Shown here piece by piece: positions 37,501 to 48,391 of a stretch of DNA of 64,000 nucleotides. The first letter of the stretch is position 1, and each line of letters starts with the position of its first letter. Made by a program: the position numbers and the translations under genes. The stretch spans positions 123,511-187,510 of the forward strand of contig JAAOMT010000328.1 of NCBI GenBank assembly GCA_016748015.1, given 5' to 3'. This stretch comes from Geosiphon pyriformis. Taxonomy: Eukaryota; Glomeromycota; Glomeromycetes; Archaeosporales; Geosiphonaceae. The notes beneath the pieces were generated by a model. The model ran no database searches and was not told the DNA's origin. It saw nothing but the letters and a program-made list of their open reading frames with translations.

Positions 37501-39208
37501 TTCAAACAACTTTTTGGTAGATGTGGTTCATATTTTTTCTGGATTTGATTTGTCTTTGGGTGGCTCTCTGGCCAGTGCTTTTCGTCTTTGGAGTGGTACT
37601 CCTATGTCCCTAGTTCTTGGCAAGATGATTTTTTTCAAATGTGTCTCTTCCTTTAGGCATTATGGTATAGCTTTCATAGAACAGCTTTGTGACCAGAATG
37701 GCATTGTTTTTGATTGAAAGACTTTCAAGCATTGGAAAAGACTGAATTCTCATGGCCTGGTCCCCTCCTGGTTTGATCTCTCTGTACATTTTCTTGGTGG
37801 TGTGGCTTTTCCTTCTGGTCATTCTCCTTATGAGGGTTTTTGTGGCTTTTCTAACATCTGTCAGTCTCTTGGTTTTAGTGTTATTTGTAATAATCTGTTG
37901 AATGTTGGTGCCATCCACCTCTCTGTATATACAGATAGATCTCTGAGTAACTTGGACACTATTAACATGTTGACTGATGCTGCAGTTTTCTTTGAGGACA
38001 TTGATTCGGGTCTGGGTGTGGGGATTTCTGGTTTGGTTTCTTCTACTTTGGCGAAGTTGTAGGCTGTTGCTTTAGCTCTTAAGTGTGTTCCTTCTTTTTG
38101 TTCAGTTGACTTGTTCTTGGACAGCCAGATGGCTTTAGATGCTTGCAGGTTGGAGTTTTTATTGGTTGGCACTGATTTCAGAAATCATTGTTGGATTGAG
38201 CATCATCACATTGCCAATGTCATTTGTCACAAAAATTTGGATGTTAATTGGATTAAGGCTAAGAGCTATTTGGGTGTTTTAGACAACGAGCGGGCTGATG
38301 CACTTGTTAAGAATGCTGCCCTTTCTGCCTGGCACCTGTTCCACTTGGTTAGTGAGAGGTTTTTGAAGGTTAGTGTTAATACAGTTTCTGGTAATTCAAG
38401 GCATTTTGTTCATGACATATTCAGGTCTATCAATCACACACATTAGGAGGTTGGTTCTGGTTCTTGGGTTGTTCCAGATTGTCTGCGTACTGATATTGAC
38501 TGGTTGAGGTTCTCTCTGGTGTGGCATCCGAATTCTCACATGGCGACTGGTTTTACTAGTATTCGGATGGCTGGCTTTCATACATATTTCATGAAAGCCC
38601 TTCATTATCACCTTTCTGTTGCTGTGCGAAAGCGTCTGTATGATAGGGGTTATCCCAGTATAGTTTGTTTGTTTTGTGGCAAGGTTAAAGTTTCAGACCA
38701 TGTCTTTTCTTGCTCTTCTAACACTGATAGTCGCACTGGTTTGTTGGACACTTATGCAGCTGCCTGAAAGGTACATTCTGGTCTGTCTTGTTCTTTTTCG
38801 TGCATATCGCAGTTGTTGTTGACTTGCATTTCAGATGTGACTGTCAGTACGGCTCTGTGTAAGGGCTTTGTTTTTGGCAATTGGTATCACGAATCTGTTT
38901 CTGTTTACAAGAATCCTAAGGTGGCAGTAGTCAATGTTGTGAATTTTGTATATGAGTTTTGTTTTGCATTTCATGATAATATCTGGCTGGTCCATGTGAA
39001 ACACTGGGCCATTATGGAAAAGAATAAGTTGATTCCACATGATGGTTCTATTTCTGTCACTGTTTCTGGTTTTTCTATGCGGCTTTTGGCTGGAATGATT
39101 AGGTTGTTGGGTGTTGCTGATGCACTTGGCATCAGTTTTGGGTATTGTAAGCATTGTTTGTTTTATGCAGGTGTTGGTGACCTGGTTTCTGTTCATATAA
39201 GTGCATAG
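34520..39208 (+). pseudogene. LINE-E ORF2, stops but no frameshift
   Basis: All 1563 codons are in one frame. Endonuclease: NKFDGVRVFTSGLDSG, VILGGDFNENG, DYMFVSSNL, DHKTVYVSVG. RT: NRKAAGLFGITNELWKH, CKAYDSVGWEHL, GLDQGEVFLPLLWHIFYDSLL, and the active loop FVDDTIW (about 36823). RNase H: YTDRSLSNLD, FLDSQMALDA (D kept) and YLGVLDNERADALVKNAA. Finger: CLFCGKVKVSDHVFSC. Stops include TAG five codons after the start, and 34671, 35405, 36200, 36242, 36473, 37349, 37715, 38060, 38444 and 38765. Most replace Trp or Gln. Confidence 0.9.
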
Positions 39209-39349
39209 TGTTGTTCTGACTGGTCTGAGTATCTGGTCACATGTAGCAAAGGCATAATTTGCACCTAGTTTAGATCATTTGTATGATGTATAGCACTAGA
39301 TGGCGTTTGGACTCCATTCATTAAACTTTAATAAAAAAAAAAAAAAAAA
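39209..39349 (+). repeat. LINE-E 3' tail and poly(A)
   Basis: Homologous to the LINE-A tail: CTGGTCACATGTAG, then CACCTAGTTTAGATCATTTG and TATGATGTATAGCACTAGAT, ending in 17 A's. The CACGTG of LINE-A is CACATG here. Confidence 0.85.
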
Positions 39350-39355
39350 CATATA

Positions 39356-39989
39356 CATACTATTAACTTTTAAAAACTTTTTTTAAATAACAACCAATAA
39401 AACTAAATTTGAAAATAATGTAATATTTGTTAATATATTAGTTTTATTATTACCAAAAACACCAAAATGATTTTTAATTTAAGACCAAACACACACAAAT
39501 TTTTTTTACTAATTATTTTTGCAATATAATAATTTTTTATTCAATAATGGTTACAAAAATTAAGTAATACCAAGACCAATTTCAATAAACAAGTATCTAA
39601 AACTATTTAACTATTTAAAAAAACTATAATTATATAAAATAAGAAAACACATTTTAAAACCAATACAATAATTTGTAATTTAGCCAAAGTAGATAATATT
39701 AGACTAAAAACTTTAATATTAATACTAAGATTTAATTTATTAAAAAATATTGTAGTATTAATCTTTATATTTATTAAATTTAAACTGTTTAAAAAATTAT
39801 TAGTGTAAACAAAAACGCAGAAAAAATCAGTTTTTAACAACCTATTATATATTTAATAAAATACCTTAAAACTTAAAACATTTAAAAATTGAATATCTTC
39901 TATAAAAAAAAGAGAAATTTACTAAATTATAAAAGCATTTAAATATGTTACTATCAATAAAAACCATATAAAAACCAGACTATAAGAGT
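39356..39989 (-). pseudogene. heavily decayed LINE ORF2 fragment (RNase H region)
   Basis: Minus-strand 39840-39607 reads FVYTNNFLNSLNLINIK, IFFNKLNLSINIKVFSL and LILSTLAKLQIIVLVLK. This follows the RNase H domain of the other LINEs residue by residue, but with Asp, Gly and Val changed to Asn, Ser, Ile or Leu. The nucleotide sequence has become almost pure A and T. Borders are unclear; 39356-39600 shows nothing else. Confidence 0.6.
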
Positions 39990-40811
39990 TGTTATTCATA
40001 AAAAATAAAAATTATTATAGTTAAAAAAAACAGCCAATAAAAAAATAAGCATAATAAAATAAGAAATTCAAGGATTTCTTTTAAGAAATTTTAGAATTTC
40101 AGAATTTCAGGATTTTTTTTAAAAAATTAAAAGATTTTAAGAATTTTGTATAACAAAATATATATATATATAATAAAAATATTAAAGATAAAAAAAATGC
40201 AAATAAGTAGTTAAAAATACTTATTTCTTTACAGATAGTTATTATTACTTAAAGTAAAATTATATTTATATTAATAAAATACTTATTTATTATTTAATTT
40301 ATGTTATTATTGATTAATTAAAAAAATACTTATTGTGTTTATATTATCAACAACTTATATTAATATAATTTAATATTTAATCACATAGAAACAATAATTT
40401 TTGATTACAGCTATTAACAAAATATTAATTTCTTATTTATTTTATTTTATTTTTTTTATTTTTTATTTTTTTATTATTATTTTTTTTGTGGTTTATTAAT
40501 TAATTAAAGATTTAAGTATTAAAATATTAACATTAAAAATAGTTTGGTAAAAAATCTGTGAAACAAAAATAACAAACTTAGAAAAAAAAATAACTTATCA
40601 AAAAAACATAATTGTCAGATTAAACTGGCCATTATACTAAAAAAAATTCACAGAAGAAATTATTATTTAAATCTCTATTTATTATACAAAAAACTCAACC
40701 AAAACTTTCAAATACTAAAACTTTCAAAGACTATTAACCACTTTATTAATTATTAAATACCAAGTTATAAGTTTAATATTTATTCTAACACCCAAATAAT
40801 TACTTATAACA
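39990..40811 (+). mobile_element. decayed solo LTR, same family as 61052-62034
   Basis: It starts TGTTATTCATAA and ends ACTTATAACA. It shares blocks with the 983 bp solo LTR in LINE-G: GTTGTTATTCATAAAA, the AGAATTTCAGGATTT-like repeats, CTATTAACAAAATATTAA, and a matching end. It is shorter (822 bp) and AT-shifted. I see no matching flanking duplication. Confidence 0.6.
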
Positions 40812-43157
40812 TTTAGTGTTTTTTGTAAAATATAATTAAACAAAAAACAAGTACATATTAATTTTAAAACTTTTTGTCTCCTTAATTTCATGACCATGAC
40901 CAAAGCAAAGAATAAAAAAGCTGCATCTGATATCTGTTCTAAGATATCTAATAAAATTTCAACCAGAAAAGCTTTCTCTGTTGTAAAAGCAATTAGGCAA
41001 AACGTTTTAGAAGTCTTCTTCTTACCCAGTAATCATGATAAACTGTCTTTGGTAATCACTGAAGCAACTTTTTCATCTTTGGCTGGTTTCTCACCAGTCA
41101 AAGTTCCCTTAAAGAGACACACTTGGGTTAGTTCTAGTGTTGTCTCCACTCCAATCAAGAGCCTAAAAGTTTTTAATAATAGACCAATAAATAAGCTGGT
41201 TTTCCTCTCTATAGATTCAACACTTGGTGCTGCTAGTACCACTTCTTCAAAAAAAATGGTCAAAAAGACCAAAAGTTCAGAAAAGTGGGAGCGTCACTTG
41301 CCTCTGCTATTGTTACACCAAACCCCTTTATGGTTCCCAATAAGATCTTAGATGAGATCTCCATAGCATCATTCAGCATGTCATCCAAGATGGGCCAAGA
41401 TCAACCATTGGCTGTGTTACCAAATGTGGTGTCTTCCAGCAGATCTTTGCCAGTTCTGGAAGCAAAACAATCTCCTCTTGTTGGGTTACCTGTTCTTGAG
41501 AACTGGGCTGATCAAATGGAAACTGAATCATCTTTTTCTTTAGTTTCTGGTGCTACTTCTGGTAATGCTTGGAAAACTATTGCTAGTTATCAAAAGTTTG
41601 CTGGGTGGGTGGCCTCTACTCTGGTGCTTGGTGCTACTTTTAAAATCAAATTGGCTCATATTAAGGCTGTTTTTCAGTCTTTACATGGTTTTTTGGGTGC
41701 TAAGTCTGTTTCAAAAGACAATGTGAAGCTTTTTTGTGTGGAATTTGTTTCTCAAATCTCTTTAGATACTGCATTTTTAGTTGAGCTTACAAGTTTTGTT
41801 TGTCTTGTCACTCTTAAGATTGTCAAGTCTTTGGTGTTTTCTGAGTCTGGATCCTTTTCTGCTGCTGTTGTACTGCGTAATGTGCCTTTGGATGTGTTTG
41901 CTGTTAACATTAAGACAGCTCTTAGTGTTTTTGGTATGGTTACTCGTGTTGTGCTAAAACCTGCTAGCATTTGGCAATATGTGGTGGTTTATTTTGAGAA
42001 GTTGGATTTTGCCATGTCTGCTTTGAATTATTGGTCAGTATTGGTGAACAAGGATTGTGTTAGAATCTTTCTCTTGGTAAATCAAAATGAGACTATTTTG
42101 TCTTGTGATATGTTTAAGACCAAGTTGGTCAACTTTTCTCCTGGCTGTACTGTCTTTAAAATCAGTAATATGATTTTTCAGATTGGTGGCCAGTCTTGTT
42201 TCATTTCTCAGTCTTCTGATTCTGGTCATTGTCTCTGCTTTGTTCTAGTTATATTTGGCTTCCAAGCTGATTTGAACCTTGTTGTTGCCAATACTAGTAT
42301 GCTTAGAAAGTGCCGTATCTGATGGGAAACTCTTAATTGTTAGCGTTGTTTTCAGTATCAAGAAACAAGTCACTTGGCTGTAGATTGTAAAGTTACTTTA
42401 TCTCCTTTTCTTAAGGCTCCCAAGATATTCAAACCACATTTTGTTGGTTTTTTGTCTTATGCTAAGGCATCTGCTTTCCCTGTTATGTCTGAATTTCCTT
42501 CTTTGGTGGCTTCTGTCCCTTCTGTGACTGTTGTTGATCTTGCTGTTTGGTCCAGATTGAATTCTTTGGAAAAGCAAATTTCAGATTTGGCTGCTTTGGT
42601 AAAGTCTATTGTTGAGCCAGTTGGCTTTTTGGTTGTCTTGGTATTTCGTTTCTTTGATGATAATACTGTTAAGACTGTTCAGTTAAAAAAAGATCTTCTT
42701 TTTATAAAATATGCTTCTAACAATTTTGCCAATCTTTTGATTGGTGTGTCTAAGGACATTGCTTGTCTTAGATCTGAAGTTGACTTTAGTGGTATGGATT
42801 ATGATGATATGCAGGCTGCCAAACCTTCTCTTTTGAGTGAAGATACTGTTGAGCGTGTTATTGCTTTGTGGCAGATGTTGGGTGCTGAGATTAGAAGTAG
42901 TGTTAAATCTACTAGATTATTTCTTAGTGAGTTTATTTTTGATTCTAAGAATTTGAATGGTGTTATTGAAAAAATTTGTGGGTTGGGATTATTCTCACCT
43001 CTTATTGTTTCAGTATAGTGTGCCCTTGATTGGTTTGAGTAACTAGTCATATGTAAAAAGCGCATGATTAACATTTAGTTTAGATCATTTCTTTGGTATA
43101 TAGTATTAAATTGTTTTTGGGCTACACTTGTTAAGCAAATAAAAAAAAAAAAAAAAC
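40812..43157 (+). mobile_element. ORF1-only non-LTR element, copy 1
   Basis: A single ORF1-type protein (40890-43018) is followed immediately by a 3' tail homologous to the LINE tails (43019-43157) and then poly(A). No endonuclease, RT or RNase H sequence lies between them. A second, older copy at 51610-53745 has the same structure, so this is a family and not one deletion. The ORF1 is only distantly like those of LINE-B to LINE-G. It presumably depends on ORF2 from a partner LINE, recognised by the shared tail (inference). The 5' border is unclear. Confidence 0.7.
40890..43018 (+). pseudogene. ORF1-type protein of the ORF1-only element
   Basis: It starts MTMTKAKNKKAASD, a basic N-terminus. 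The frame moves once near 41284, and then stays open to 42322. Visible parts are a Ser-rich linker, a block WKTIASYQKFAGWVASTLVL, and an RRM-like segment (VVLRNVPLDVFAVNIKTAL to DCVRIFLL, about 41870-42070). A Cys/His cluster follows (about 42330-42390: NC, a TAG, then RCFQYQETSHLAVDC). A long C-terminal part (42374-43018) has heptad-like Leu spacing. Only two stops (TGA 42320, TAG about 42341) and one shift over 2.1 kb make it one of the better preserved TE ORFs here. Nucleic-acid binding is likely from the domain types. Confidence 0.65.
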
Positions 43158-43565
43158 AAAAAAAAAACAAACACTATTAATAACTATTCAGAAAAGTGAC
43201 AAACCAAGAAATCATAAGAAAAAATTATTTAAAATTTGCAAAATTTTTATTCCAACAATATTAATAACAGTTGGAATTAATTAATAATTATTTTTTAGTA
43301 AAATTAATCTTCAATTTTTATGTTAATAAAAAAATTATATATTTTCTAAAAGAACAAGCAGATTTTAAATCAGCAAAAAAAATTTTATTACAAAATATTA
43401 ATCAAAATTTATGAATTTTAAACAGTAATAATTATAAAAAAAGCTTGGTTTTCAAAATAGATTTTTATTTGATTAATTTATTGTAATTATTAAATTATTT
43501 TAAACTAAAATATGTGATTATATATAATTTTTTTTAAATTTTATTAAGTTTTAATTTGTATAATT
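43158..43565. other. AT-rich spacer
   Basis: Between the poly(A) of the ORF1-only element and the poly(T) of LINE-F I see only AT-rich sequence without recognisable features. Confidence 0.7.
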
Positions 43566-43703
43566 TTTTTTTATTTTTTTTTTTATTTTAACAAGTGAGG
43601 TCCAAATGCGACCTAGTGTTATACATCATACAAATGATCTAAATTAGATGCGAATCATGCACTTTCTACACGTGACCAGCCACTCGGGCCAGTCAGGACT
43701 ACA
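43566..43703 (-). repeat. LINE-F 3' tail
   Basis: Same block order as the other LINE tails: CTGGTCACGTGTAG, GCATGATTCGCATCTAATTT, AGATCATTTGTATGATGTAT, then an A-rich end. Confidence 0.85.
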
Positions 43704-46700
43704 CTATACACCTATATGCACAGAAACTGGATCTCCAATACCTGAAAAAAATGGACAAAACTTACGAAACCCGAAACCAACCTCAAAAGCCTCAACCACC
43801 TTCAGCAACCTGACCACACCAGCCGAAAACACCATAGGCAAACCAGAAATCGAAGCAGAAGCGGAGCCATCACGCGGAATCAAATCGTGTTTTTTCATAA
43901 ACACTTAGTGTTTGGCCCGGACCAATCAAACATCATTCCAAAACGCTAAACAAAACTCACGCACAAAGCTCACAATTCTCTTAGCACCCTCCTTAGAATT
44001 ATTAAAGACTGAGACAGACTCACGAAACCATTCATCGAAAACAAAGCCCTTACACAGAGCAACACCAACTCCAACCTCAGAAACACAAGAAGCCAAGGCC
44101 TGTAAAACACATGAAAAAGAGTAAGAAAGACCAAAAAGAGCCTCCCAAGCAGAAGCATGTGTGCCCAACAAACGAACATGGCTGACGGCATCCTGAGGAC
44201 ATGAAAAGACATGATCCGAGGTCTCAATGTCACCACAAAACAGACAGACCACACTGGGGTAACTCTTATCATATAAATGCTTGTGCACAGCAATAGGAAG
44301 CCGATAATAGAGAGCCTTCATAAAGTAAGTACAACAGCCTGCCGTGCGCATGCTGGTAAAACCGGATGCCAAGTAAGAATCAGGGTGCCACACCATAGAA
44401 GACTTAGACCAATTGATATCAGCACACAAACTATCATCCACAACATGAGAACCCACTCCAATCTCCCAACAAGCTCAATGAACTGACCGGAAAACATCAC
44501 AAACAAAGTGTCTAGAATTACCAGAAACTGCTGTACCACCAGCACATAGAAAATGTTCACTGACTAAATGAGGTAGGCGCCAAGCAGAGAGAGCAGCACC
44601 TTTGGCGAACACATCAGCACGCTCATTGCCTGAGACACCTGAATGACTTTTTACCTTAACCCAATTCACATCCAAATTTTTCCGATAAATGACAGTGGCA
44701 ATGTGATGACACTTGATCCAATAGCGGTTCCTGAAATTCAAACGAACCAGCGAAGACTCCGACCTACATGCATCCAAAGCAGCCTGGCTATTCAAGAACA
44801 AGTCAATTGAACAAGAAAAAGGAACACACTCAAGGGCCAAAGCTATGGCTTGCAGTTCTGTCAGAGTAGAAAAAACCAAACCAGACACTCCAACACCCAA
44901 ACCCAAGTTAATATCCTCAAAAAAACGGCAGCACCTGCTCTCATATCAACAGTGCCCAGACCAGAAAGAGATCCATCCATATACACAGAAAGGCGGACAG
45001 CATCAATGGTCGGCAAAGTGTCACGAATCACACCAAAATCATGAGAAAGACGAATATCAGACACAGCATAACTATCCACCAAAGAAGAACTTGAGGAAAG
45101 AGGCACAACGCTACCAAGAAAGCAAACAGAAAGATCAAACCAGAAAGAGACTGGGCCACGAAAATCCAGCCTCTTTCAATGCTTGAAGGTCCCCCAACTG
45201 AAAACATTGCTATTACGGTCACGAAGCTGTTCCATGAAAGCAATTCCATAACGCCTGAGCAAAGAGATGCACTTGAAAAAACTGGATTCACCAAGAACCA
45301 AAGACATAGGAGTACCACACCGATGATGAAAAGCACAAGCTAGAAGGCCTCCCAAAGACAAATCACACCCAGAAAAAATGCGAACCACACCTGCCAAAAA
45401 ATTATCCGAGGGACTGATACCAACATGAGCCGAAAACAGCAAAAGATGATGAGGATGCCAGCTAAGAACCTGGAGGTCATGAGACCTATGAGAAAACAAG
45501 CGCCCCAAGATACCAGTAGAATTTGCAAAAGCAACAACGGATGCCGATTTACTCTCAGCCTGGATCTGTTCGAAAGTTTTTAAATTGTACAAAGAGGGGT
45601 AATGAAGTGCATCACTGGGGAAATCACGTGGCAATCCAGACTTGGACTTTAAGACCTTGTGTACCAAAGCATCCCATTTACTACAAACACCAACAGAAAC
45701 GAAACTGAACTGAGTTTTGTAGCTGATGATAGGGAAAAGAACTGCAGACACCAAATATGCACACTGTTTGTCCAAAATCACCTTTCTCAAAACAAGATTT
45801 ACAAAAAACTGTATATCAGTCTGAGCTTTAGCCAAGCTAGATTTTGAAAAACCCTCAGAAGACAAAAAAATACCCAAATAGCGATGAGATTCCCCTCTCT
45901 TGGCAATGGAAATAGGTGCACCACTGATAGTTAAATGAGGATCTAGCACCCGGCAATTGATAGGGATGGCCACTGTTTTGTCATTGTTCACAGAAATATC
46001 ATTAAACCTAAAAAACTCACTAGCAATATCAAGGATGTGTTGTGTAGCAGCCTGGCTGTTACCAACCCAAATAGTATCATCGACAAAAGCACTGGCAGCA
46101 AAAAATGAAGACAGCCCAGCTTGAGGATTCACTTGGCCAGTTCTTGATATGAAATGAAAATTCAACCTGTAGCCATACACACTATCCTGTCTCTTGACCT
46201 CGCACAAAAGTGAATCATAAAAAATATGCCAGAGGAGAGGCAAGAAGACTTCCCCCTAATCCAGTCTATCATGGACACAATACCCATCAGTCAAGCCAAA
46301 GTCAATCATCACTCTGTTGACGCGACCATTGTAAATACTGCCAAAAAATTTAATAAACCTGTCACACATTTTGATCCTGACTAGACTCCTCCTAAAATGT
46401 TCCCAACCAATCAAGTCATAAGTCTTGCACATGTCTTGTAAAACCAGCCAAAGTTCACGGTTCTTCTCCAAGGCATCCTCAATCACAGAACCAATAGCAA
46501 AAATGGGAGATTGCGTTGTCATACCCTTTAAAACCGAGAAATTGTCCCCACAAAGAACATCAAAAGTGCTGCAAGCCAGAGAGATCTTGTCTGAAAGGAT
46601 CTTGAAGAGAATCTTGTGGGCCGTTTCAATTAAAGCTATAGGACGGATGTTTGTGAGAACTCCCTTCCATTCATATGGTTTAGGAATCATCGAAACCCAA

Positions 46701-48391
46701 GCTTCTTTCCAAGGCCCAGGGACCAACTCACCAGCCAAACAGAAATTCAAGAGCACTAAAAGCATATCCAAAACAGATTTGTCACAATGTTTCCATAATT
46801 CGTTGGAGATACCAGAAAGACCAGCCACTTTTCCATCAGGAAGATTTTCAACAACAGCTGACAACTCATCAAAACTAATTGAACACATAACATCAGAGAA
46901 AGCACCATCGTACACGTAATTCAGAGGCCAATATTGACGAGCCCAATCCTCAGACAAATCAGACACCACCTCACATTTTTTGGTCCATCTCTCCATAATT
47001 TCGTCCACCTTAGACTTAACTAAAACAGGCTCTAAAATCAACTCATCTTCCACAACCAAATGATCCAGAACCACCTTGTGAAAAGAACGCTCCAAAACAC
47101 TCCTAATGGTATGACCCTTGTTCAGCTCAAAACTCTCCATCCTCTTACCAATAGCCTGCTTGATTGAAAATTTCTCAGCGCGCTTGGCTTCCACTAACTT
47201 GAAAGAGCAATATGATTTTCTTGCTTTGGCCAGCGCAAAACAAATAAGATCAAAATTAGAACTGGAAAGAAACAGAGACTTAACTACCGATGCACCAGAG
47301 GAGTTGAGTCTGTGCCACACCTCCAACAAAGAAGCAAAACCATCACTAGAAGCCAATCGCGAAGCCTTGACCAACTTAGAAACCAGCAGCTCCAGCTTGT
47401 GAAACCTAGAAGAAGTCTTGGTAAACATGCCATCAAAACTTTTGAACCATTTTTTCTTAAATGAACTACTCGCTGAAAGAACCATAATCTTGCAAACAAT
47501 GTCCCACATAGCATCCACATCTGAAAATCTTACTGCCACACCAAAAGCATCTGAGAACATAGATACATTAGCAGCTGAGGCATCCCTGAACTCCAACCAC
47601 TTAGCTCTATTGGCACTCTTAATGTCAAACTTCCAACGGTCTTTATTCACTTGTTTGCGAAGAGAATTCAAACGCGTATCTAAGAGCCCACCTAAACCCA
47701 AATCTACTGAAACAGCTTGATGGTCCATGTCAAAATGCTCGCTGACATTCAAAACTTCATGATGCACTATCACATTGACAAGACTCGAGGAGACAAACAC
47801 ATAATCAATAGTTTTTTTAACACCCCTAGAATTTTCCCAAGTGGGCATTTTTGCAGCCATGCTATCAACTAAAGAATTGACCAGACCCAAATCAAAGCAT
47901 TTTTTGAAACTTGCACTCCTGTGAGAACTGTCTTCATTAAAATCGCCACCGAGAATAATGAAAGAAGATTTGTTGACAGCCTTCGCAATGAGAAAATTGA
48001 CCTCACCAGCCTGAGAGAACCGAACCACCAAAGAAGCACCAGCATAAAGCCCCAAAATTGACACAAAAAGTTTGCCCTTGAAAAGTAATTTAATGGAAAG
48101 GAGCCGACCAGGCACCTCAAAAACCTTGAACACATGACGAGCCAAAGAAACGTCCATGATAACAGCAACATCTGCTTCCAAGTGACCGGAATCCAAACCA
48201 GAAGAGAACACTCGGACACCATCAAACTTGTCTGCAATCCATGGATGAACCTTATTCTTCAATTTTGTTTCAGTAATGACAGAGACCAAATTGTTCATTT
48301 CCTTATGCCACCTAATAATGTCCTCTTGCTTAACAGAATTGTTCATGCCCTTGATGTTGCACGTAGCAACTCTCCAGACTAAACTGCTCAT
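43704..48391 (-). pseudogene. LINE-F ORF2 (endonuclease / RT / RNase H / finger)
   Basis: It starts MSSLVWRVATCNIKGMNN, the ATG overlapping the ORF1 TGA as ATGA. The endonuclease (about 1-230) has N of CNIKG, TETKL, GLYAGAS, ILGGDFNEDSS, DYVFVSS and DHQAVSVDLG. RT (about 450-900) has KVAGLSGISNELWKH, TNIRPIALIETAHKIL, LQDMCKTYDLIGWEH, GEVFLPLLWHIFYDSLL and FVDDTIWVG. RNase H has YMDGSLSGLG, TELQAIALALEC, FLNSQAALDA (third Asp now Asn) and KSHSGVSGNERADVFAKGAA. The finger is CLFCGDIETSDHVFSC. Lesions: TAG 46256-46258 (Gln of LDQGE), TGA 45176-45178 (Trp), a one-base loss in a T run near 44930, TGA 44475-44477, and stops at 43926 and 43905. APE endonuclease plus RNase H suggests an I- or Tad-like clade. 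Confidence 0.93.

Larger units (their letters stand above)
32579..39346 (+). mobile_element. LINE-E: full-length non-LTR retrotransposon
   Basis: The 5' end (AAACTTCTTTCTCTTCTTCG) matches the 5' end of LINE-F, and a conserved 3' tail and poly(A) end it at about 39346. It is flanked by AAACATATA at 32570-32578 and 39347-39355. Because the poly(A) makes the leading A's ambiguous, ACATATA is the safe core. Layout: leader ORF, ORF1, ORF2, tail. It is broken by nonsense codons in both ORFs and one frameshift in ORF1. Confidence 0.9.
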
